A stretch of DNA of 64,000 bases from Papaver somniferum (Eukaryota > Streptophyta > Magnoliopsida > Ranunculales > Papaveraceae): NCBI RefSeq assembly GCF_003573695.1, contig NC_039363.1, positions 125,223,302-125,287,301 on the forward strand. Direction: 5' to 3'. Shown here piece by piece: positions 57,151 through 64,000 of this stretch. Under the pieces are notes generated by a model that worked only from the letters and a program-made list of their open reading frames with translations, ran no database searches and had not been told where the DNA came from. Both the position numbers and the translations under genes were made by a program. The first letter of the stretch is position 1, and every line of letters starts with the position of its first letter.

Positions 57151-58379
57151 GCATGAAATATATGTGTATTCCTTGAATGAGTTCCTTTTTATATATAGGG
57201 TGTATTTCGTAAATTTTCTGATGATAATTTGGTTCTATAATACAAAAAAGTGGACAAAGCAATAAAATAAATAAAAAATGATATTGTTCATCACGATTTG
57301 TCATTGCCAAACGCAACAACTTACGACAATACTTTCCCTTTGTAATTATAAAAAATCTAACATTCCAAAAGACTAACAAAGAACCAAATCAAAATAATGA
57401 TGAATATAAACATAATATTAAGACATAAAAATAAACGTGGTTCAGTATGATTACCTACGTCCACGGAGGTCAAATAGTTGTTCTTATTTGAGTTTACGAA
57501 GATTACAGGTTGATAAGTTAATCTATGGTTCTCTCAAGCTCACTTCTTAGTCTGTTTCTCCTCGCTCTCTCATTTGCCGATGAAAAAAATAAGGAAAACT
57601 TCAGGAACGTGTCTACTCTACATATCCAAGCCTGGTATCTATAGGAGAAATGCTCATACAACCATATTAAAGTGTTTATCGGATGTATCGATGTTGCTAA
57701 ACCTTCATCGAGTGGTGTGTCCCGATCTCCCGATGTGTTATCCCCGATAGCCTTTCTATGCCTCCCGATGTATTGGTTGCCCGGAACCGAACTTTGAGTA
57801 TCTTGCAAGTCTTCACCTGTCGAGACCCTCACCGTTCTGCTCTTCCGATCACTTCGCACATACTCTGTTAGTAGCATTTAGTGTCTGGACTCCTGTTTCA
57901 AATTTAAACGTAGGTATCTTGATTATTGTGTTGGACCCTCAGAGAAGATCCGGTGAATTGTTCGACTCCTCAGTTATTGCCAAGTGTCTTCACAATGCAG
58001 ACCGTTATATCAAGAGCGGGAAATTGGAAAAATGCACCTGCCAGAAATAACTATAAAGATACTCCACCGAACGAACACATTGTTCCAACATGCAACGGCT
58101 ATTAAACACATAATTCAAATGCAAGAAAATTCAACACAGTAGCAATATAAGGTATTAACTAAAATTCAACATCGTTGCAAGAGATTGTTGAAAACGTACT
58201 AACTCCATGGAACCCAACATGTGCTGCATGTAGACCTCTAGTTGATCTTTACAAAGTGAACCACAGACATAGTCAAAATCTAAGATTGTTATCAATTGTC
58301 AGCATTCTTGCAATTGACGGTACCAAGAGACAAATAATCAAAACCTTGAAATCCTCTTGAAGATTCCTTAATGAAAATC
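57151..58379. other. Unassigned, no credible gene
   Basis: Contains a zone of ATCGGGA/TCCCGAT words (about 57660-57790) and otherwise featureless DNA. A 119-codon minus frame at 57518-57877 overlaps this zone and shows no family features. Confidence 0.4.
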
Positions 58380-59440
58380 TTAATCTTTAAACAATAGTTA
58401 GTTACAGTTCAAAACTTAAAAGGAAAAGGAGGGAAATTATAATAGAAAGTATTAGCAGGAAACGTGGGGAATTGAAGTGTCTACCTTCATATCATCATAT
58501 ACTCGAAACCCTTTGTTTCTTTTCAAGAAGTCGCAAGGCAAAACTGTCCGTACGGAAAAAGAATGAAAAAGGCAAAAACTTTAAGAAAAAGAAAAAGGAC
58601 ATACATACTTAAACGCAGCAGTATGCTGCGTTTATATTAACAATAAAAATCGTTCAATTAGTTTTTAGCTTATGCATTTCGTTTGTAGAATCGCTTTATT
58701 ATTTTGTTTTTGACGTATCATCACGAGCTCAGCCTTAGGTGCACCATCAGGATTCAGAACTAAAACTAGTTTTCAAGCTTTCAAATTTGCTATTTTAGAG
58801 ACGCATACAGAATTACAGAAAGATGTAAAATCTCACGGCTTAACAGTACATATTCATTGTGTTGTTATGAAATTGGAATACAGTTCAAATTTTCGTGTAT
58901 ACAAGAGTAACTGCAAATTGGTCTTGTTACGTCTAAGAAGTCAATTAGAAAAAGAAGACCTCAGATGTGTCCATTTGTGTTGGTGCTTCTAGATAATAGA
59001 AGGAGACACTAGACTAGGAATGATTCACCAAATAAGTTGGAAGAAAGAAAAAAATGCAAGCAGTTTCAATTCAAAAAGAGAACTGTGCCTAACTAGCTAT
59101 GAGCCTAGGTTGACAAATTTTGTTTGACATATCGGGGGCAGTTGTCACTCTTGATTTGTATACATTCCTTCTCGACTTTGAGTCGGAAGAAAATCAACAA
59201 GTTTCGGTACAATCGTTGCAAGAAAATTCAACAATTGTTGCGATGGCTATACCGACAAAAACTTGCAACTAAATTTTTTGGGACATTTACCCAACATGTG
59301 CTCTAGTCGATATCTACATGATGGTTTAAAAGTCTGGATTCGATATAACCACAGACATTTTCCTAGTCAAAACTTGATGGTTGTTGATCAATAGTCTATA
59401 TATACACAGAACACAGTGTTCTCGAAAATTCACGGTTTTC
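58380..59440. repeat. Diverged duplicate of 41640-42420
   Basis: See the partner region for shared blocks. A further small internal duplication is visible: ACATGTGCT...TAGACCTCTAGTTGATCT...ACCACAGACAT (about 58215-58270) is echoed at about 59295-59360 (ACATGTGCTCTAGTCGATAT...ACCACAGACAT). No gene is visible. Confidence 0.55.
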
Positions 59441-59477
59441 CTCGTACTAGATCTAAGCCAATGAAAATCACACAAGA

Positions 59478-59833
59478 ATAAGATCTAGAAGTTAGAAAAT
59501 GGAACCATTGTAGGGCATCTTAATTACATACATAAGCTCGCCGATGGGGCCATGGAGGACATCACTGCTATACAGAACACAAAAGCCGAGTTTATGGCGT
59601 CATAGCACAGTTGTAGTTTGACTTTACTGGTCCTACTTGACTTGCGCACTAGCTTTCCATCACAAAAAGAAATCCCCGCCGTACAATGTCGATAACCACT
59701 CTCGAAAACGATAATTGTACGTCTTTAGCTGTGTTTCTCATGTTAACACTTAATCATGTTTAAAGCAAAAAAAGCAAAACCTAACTCTCACTAGATTACA
59801 CGGTATTTAAATTTGAAAGTTTGGCACTGCTTC
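59478..59833. repeat. Second copy of the 353-bp segment at 54043-54395
   Basis: Almost identical to 54043-54395, differing at a few bases (for example TGTAGGGC for TGCAGGGC). Here it is uninterrupted on the right and so probably represents the original arrangement. Confidence 0.85.
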
Positions 59834-60299
59834 ACTTAAAAACGGCGTCTTAATTTCTTTTCATTTAGTATTTTTAACCAGTTTGGAGCATTGCATTTGT
59901 ATCAAAAAATGGAGATTTGGAGTATGCATGTAATGAAGATATCGTTAGTATCTAGTCACGGCCCTTAGGGGTACAGTGATGATTCATTTGTTTAATCTTT
60001 GAGTTAATATAGATCAACTGAAAAAGATTATCTGAACTACAACTTTAATTACGTCAAACATAAATCCATTCAATTTTTAAAACAGATTACGTCAAGATAA
60101 AGAACAACTATTAAATGGAAATTCATCTAGAAGCCTAATTTTCAGGTTGCAATTCAAAGTCCCTAACAAGCTAATAGAAAACATTAATAGAAAGGTTTAG
60201 TGCTTAATGTGAAAAGTGAATATAGCAGCATGTAGTTGATTACATTGTTTGGAAGGCCCATAAGACCAGAGGACTATTGAAGAAAACTAGTGTTTCTTT
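59834..60299. other. Unassigned spacer left of the P450 relic
   Basis: AT-rich. It would correspond to the C-terminal part of the decayed P450, but I see no haem-loop or PERF motif left. Confidence 0.4.
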
Positions 60300-60580
60300 T
60301 GAGTCAAACCCAGTCGTATATGTGTAAGATTCCTTGGAACTTTGACAGACATGGGGACATGTCGTTAGGGAGCCAGTTCGGGTATTCCAAGCGCCTCATT
60401 TATGATGCATTTGAGGTAAGGCCACTCAGTTAGATCGGACTTACCTAAACACAATCTTCTTCATCACTAAGGTCTAACTTGCTCTTAACTTTGACAATGC
60501 TTCTGGATACTAGAGGTAACATTGATGTAACAGCAATTGTAATTTTGTTCAGCTGCGAAGATTCCACTTCTCACTTAAGT
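60300..60580 (-). pseudogene. Cytochrome P450 relic (I-helix to K-helix part)
   Basis: On the minus strand the pieces TIAVTSMLPLVSRSIVKVKS (about 60545-60490) and, one frame over, LGKSDLTEWPYLKCIINEAL with GIPELAP (about 60455-60360) follow the order of P450 residues after the I-helix. The intact gene at 32540-34273 has the equivalent MVAAISLLVKNPEALTKLRE and SDLPKLSYLQCVIQESLR. Further on, VPRN near 60340 may match the later V-P-R-G-T block. The K-helix Glu is kept but the Arg of E-x-x-R has become Gly. A frameshift and stops show it is dead. Confidence 0.65.
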
Positions 60581-62770
60581 AAAGCTTCAATTAGCAAACA
60601 TCAAGTGTGATACATATCTCAAATCATGACCAGTTCATCTGTTGCTGCCAAAGAAATAAAATACTGACATCTCTGACCAACTTCGCATTTACACAATGCT
60701 ATCAAGATCCTTGATGATTACCTCAAGAATACAACTGATTGGTAAACCGTTGTATCCTGGAGGTCATCACCAAGAGACCCTGCAAGCATCATGCAGGAAC
60801 CTGTCTTTAGATTAGTAACTTGAACTTCATTTATTTCCCTTTAGGTAACATATTGCTGGAATCCAATGTTCTAACTGAATTTTCTTCGTTTTTTCTTGCT
60901 GAATAGTATCACATCTAAGCTTTGCTATGTTAAATCAAATGTATTCCAAGTTCCAAAGACAGTACAGTCTGACTGCTAGCTAATTTATCGAACAATAACC
61001 ACATGCCATTTCCTAATTTGGGTAGTGTCCTAATAATATGACTGGAATAATAATCATCATAAGAGCTCTCCACAGTTCCTTTAGACTGGTGTACTAAGCT
61101 GCAACAGTAAATGGAAAGTGAATCGAGGAAAACTCGTATGGAGCCAAACTAGATCATCTTAGAAAAAAAATTAGAAAAGCCATATCAAAGGCAGATAAAA
61201 AGTGTATTTCCCAAATGAAGAATGTGACTGCATGGTCACTGAGACAACATGAATCCTTAGCTTATTAGCTTGAAATATAGAAAATTGTGATCAGTTATAC
61301 ATACCTGAAGAATGACAGGAATGGTTCAATGCCTGACATCAATCAGTAATTGTTGAACGACTCCACATAACAATGTCTATATCTAAAAACTCAACCACAT
61401 AATTCAAAGTGTGTCTATCTAATCATGATATGGCAACTCTTCTATTTTATCTTTGTTGCTCTCATGGAGATATAGTTAACTTAAAGTGATCGAGAATCGT
61501 GATTATATTACTTAAACGAGCTACAACATGCAATTATCTGACAATGACTGGTCAGACTTCAGAAAGAAAAGCCACCATAAACTTTGCCATGCAGTTCATA
61601 ATTTTACCGAGCAAGAGGGGATGCTGAAATGTATTCTCCCGAAGAGAATATCAATGCAGACTAGGAACAAAATGAATAGAAGGACTAGCAGTTTGTGAAG
61701 CAGATCTCCATTGTGCAACGAGTTGACCTGTTTAACCTCTGAGGCAGATTGGGATTATTGATAAGGAGTGCTCCTTGCTCAATCAGTTTTACTTTTATTC
61801 CTACAATGTTTACTGCTGTATGTAGTGGCATTTGACCAGTGGCTAAGTGCATTGAGCTCATCATGCCATCTACACACTGGGTTTAATGATCTATGGCAGT
61901 TATTCAGAGTATGTGAAAGGTACATTCAATGCGAGGATTTAAAGGCAAAATGGATTTTTTGAAAGAAAAAAATGGTATGAAATACCACTATTTACTATAA
62001 ATCGTTCCTCTTGTATCTTACAAGATAACTTACCTACAATCTAAATACTACCATAGAGTAAGCCATAGTTGTCCTAAACCATAACCTACAATGACTAGAC
62101 GACTGATTTAACCTATAACTACACTAACATGAGATTCCAATTAACTCATAGCTGAACTACCTGAGGCAACCTTGTTGTTCTAAATAATGTTTGTTTGTCA
62201 CAAAAGAGTTCATTGTTCTTATACTCTATAAACTTCCATTAGAATCAGTATCAGTAAGATGTAGAGTAATATCGCTTTACTACATAACTCCAGACTCTAT
62301 CAAGAGCAGGACAGGATGCAGTGCAAAGCAATTAACAAAACCTCTTTTATTACACAGGTTACCTCAAATATAGTAAAGGAATACTAGTTAATTAGTTATC
62401 CATGATGGTGACTGAACCTCAGCCTTTGTAGGGTACATTACATGACATTTTGAACAAATACGTTTCTGTCACCAGTGGTGTGAGAACTACAGAAAAAACT
62501 CTAGGCACCATAAGAGGTATCAATCTTCGCAATTAAGAAAAAGGCATAACTCAGACAATCATATCTAAAATTCATGAAAATAAAATTTACCAAATTGTGT
62601 TCTTTGTGTAAAATATCAAATGCCTTAGAAGCAGATAACAAAGTTTCACAGACAAATCACTACATCACATTATTAACAAAGAAGACTAATACAACACACA
62701 AAACATTTCAGAAGTGACACTCATTGGAGAATTTTAACAAACAGTTACCACGCAAAATTCAGATATCTAT
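60581..62770. other. Intergenic region upstream of the LYR-motif gene's 3' end
   Basis: No open frame with protein character and no clear repeat. Older P450 exon-1 remains may be included, but I could not recognise them. Confidence 0.4.
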
Positions 62771-63103
62771 TCAATTGCTACAGATCTTCTTCAGTTTCTC
62801 AGCTGCAGATTGATCCACCGAGTACTGCAAGGGCAGAACAAAAGTTAGTTCAAATTTGGGAATGAGAGAGGGAGAAAGAAAGAAAGAAAATGGGTTTAAG
62901 TTTACCTTTTTGAGAACCCAGATGGCATGATTATAAGCTCTATTGAAGAGTTCGTCGAGGATATTTGGATCAGTAATTGTGTCAACTTCTCTGTAATTGA
63001 CGAAATTCTCTCTTGCATATTTGGAATAGTAAGGTCTGGAATCTTTTGGTAATTTCCTGACCAACCTTAAAATCTCACCGTAAACGCTTAAAGCTTTCTT
63101 CAT
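62771..63103 (-). CDS. LYR-motif-containing protein (LYRM9/At3g19508 type), two exons, 83 aa
   Basis: Exon 1 is 63103-62906 (66 codons), the intron 62905-62825 (81 bp, AAG/GTAAAC...TTGCAG/TAC, phase 0) and exon 2 62824-62771 (17 codons plus stop). The protein starts MKKALSVYGEILRLVRKLP; L-R-L-V-R here takes the place of the Leu-Tyr-Arg motif. It continues YYSKYARENFVNYREV and RAYNHAIWVLKK and ends AAEKLKKICSN. Eighty-three residues is the normal size of this small family. LYR proteins are usually mitochondrial and act through the acyl carrier protein/cysteine desulfurase (ISCU-NFS1-ISD11-like) network or in complex assembly; this member's exact role is unknown. Without splicing the frame would run into NPFSFFLSPSL, which is intronic. 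Confidence 0.9.
   Translation of the reverse strand: MKKALSVYGEILRLVRKLPKDSRPYYSKYARENFVNYREVDTITDPNILDELFNRAYNHAIWVLKKVNLNPFSFFLSPSLIPKFELTFVLPLQYSVDQSAAEKLKKICSN
62825..62905 (-). other. Intron of the LYR-motif gene
   Basis: 81 bp with GT...AG borders and a pyrimidine-rich interior, phase 0. Joining the two exons restores the conserved YSVDQSAAEKLKKIC ending. Confidence 0.88.
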
Positions 63104-63412
63104 TCTACTGAGATTTCTCCCAGATCGTCAAAGTGTCGGTACGCTCAAACAAACTCTGGACTCGTTCCAGTTCTGTCCTGGTATTTTAATGGGGCACCCT
63201 GGTATTTTATTAGTTGGTGCCCAACACCATCAGGTTTTTTTTGTTCGATAAAACGCATGTTTTATAGAACAAGGTAATTGGGGTATACTGTAAAAATATT
63301 TTATTGTTCATACCGGTACCGAAGTATTGCCGGCATTGAAATACCATGCTGACATGAACAGTACATATACCGCAGTTATTTCCGATATATCCCATTGCTC
63401 GTTCGTATTATA
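63104..63412 (-). promoter_or_regulatory. Presumed promoter region of the LYR-motif gene
   Basis: Immediate upstream DNA of the LYR gene, only about 300 bp before the next transposon begins. It contains a short direct repeat (GGTATTTTA near 63180 and 63201). No clear TATA box was seen. Confidence 0.35.
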
Positions 63413-64000
63413 GGGGAACTTATTGTTTGGTCCATTTATAACTGGGACCACAACAGTTTGGTCCAGCGGTAAAAATCGTTTTTTATTTGGTCTATAATTA
63501 TTTGAAGATATTAAATAGACCAGAATACTCTTTCATACTGTTTCAGCATTAATTTTCTTAACTCTTTTATTCCCGTAATTATTTTAGTTCATGCTCTCTG
63601 ATAAACTCTGAACTTCCTACTTATTTCCGTACATGAGTTCACTCTATTTGATGAACACGTAAAAAACATAGCTCATTCTTTCAAATGGAACCTAATCAAA
63701 CCAAAATTAGAACAGAGTTTGTTCTTTAAAATGAATATACAACAAAACTTATACACTTAATCAAACCAAAACTAGAATAGAGTTCATTCTTTTAAATGAA
63801 CACCTAATCAAAGTTCATTCTTTCAAATGAACACTTAATCAAAATAAACAAAATCAAAAGTACAATAGAGTTCATTCTTAAGAATAAATATATAACAAAA
63901 AACAGAATTCATTCTTTCGAATGAACACCTTATCAAAAACAAAACTAAAATAAAATATGAAAAAACAGAGTTCATTTTTTAAAAGGAACACACAACAAAA
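63413..64000. mobile_element. Left part of a palindrome-array TIR element, runs off the window
   Basis: Starts GGGGAACTTATTGTTTGGTC near 63414. A second copy of the word TTTGGTCC follows at about 63458 in TTTGGTCCAGCGGTAAAAA. The inverted right end of the element at 35.1-41.4 kb has the same arrangement (TTTAGTCC, about 28 bp, then TGTAGTCCAGCTGCAAAAA). It then enters a palindrome array. The other end lies outside the window, so length and TSD are unknown. Confidence 0.5.
63640..63990. repeat. Array of palindromes GTTCATTCTTTCAAATGAAC, about 31-bp period
   Basis: Seven-base arms GTTCATT and AATGAAC surround a 6-bp centre. The best pair of consecutive units (about 63780-63842) steps by 31 bp: 20 bp of palindrome plus the spacer ACCTAATCAAA. 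Worn units lie on both sides, from about 63645 to the window's end. Confidence 0.82.

Noticed and set aside
57518..57877. 119-codon minus-strand frame
   Set aside because: It lies in a zone of repeated ATCGGGA words and has no recognisable domain or homologous neighbour.

Overview
This is nuclear DNA from a flowering plant, almost certainly a eudicot. The evidence is a two-exon plant A-type cytochrome P450, a plant LYR-motif gene with a short intron, a relic of the plant FACT subunit SPT16, and many plant transposable elements (Ty3/gypsy of the Tat type, PIF/Harbinger, hAT, Stowaway, MULE-like, CACTA-like). A Ranunculales/poppy-type genome is my guess from general look only; nothing here proves a species. 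Only two host genes look intact: the P450 (32540-34273, minus) and the LYR-motif gene (62771-63103, minus). Most of the rest is nested transposons and their debris.

Layout. 1-9220: an LTR-retrotransposon-like repeat on the minus strand (tRNA primer site near 680-697), in which a PIF/Harbinger element (927-6004, TSD TAA) is nested; a diverged second copy of the LTR-like sequence lies at about 7690-9220. 10123-12812: a second Harbinger/Pong-type element (TSD TTA) keeping an intact Myb-like ORF2 but no recognisable transposase. 13923-32222: an SPT16-derived pseudogene broken by three insertions, each with its target-site duplication still readable: a hAT (8 bp; itself hosting a Stowaway MITE), a MULE-like element (11 bp) and a 13.4-kb Tat-type Ty3/gypsy retrotransposon (5 bp). 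The retrotransposon carries gag-pol on the plus strand, full of frame breaks, and a long antisense ORF between integrase and the 3' LTR.

32540-34273: the P450 with one phase-0 intron. About 35.1-41.4 kb: a large non-coding TIR element with arrays of short palindromes. 42785-52099: a non-autonomous LTR retrotransposon (TSD GAAGT) with 2.3-kb LTRs full of tandem repeats and no gag-pol; its only coding content is an antisense plant-mobile-domain (PMD) ORF. 52.1-59.8 kb: rearranged duplicates of this element's LTR and flank, a 1.2-kb minisatellite, CACTA-like ends and segmental duplications. 60.3-60.6 kb: a P450 relic. 62771-63103: the LYR-motif gene. 63.41 kb to the end: the left end of another palindrome-array element.

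The most unusual signal is that three separate elements (in SPT16, beside the P450, and at the right edge) carry arrays built to one plan: an 18-20-bp palindrome of element-specific sequence plus an 11-14-bp spacer, giving a period of about 30-32 bp (close to three helical turns). The sequences differ but the geometry is the same. The second is the pair of LTR elements with long antisense ORFs, one of which has nothing else. No RNA genes or CRISPR loci were found.
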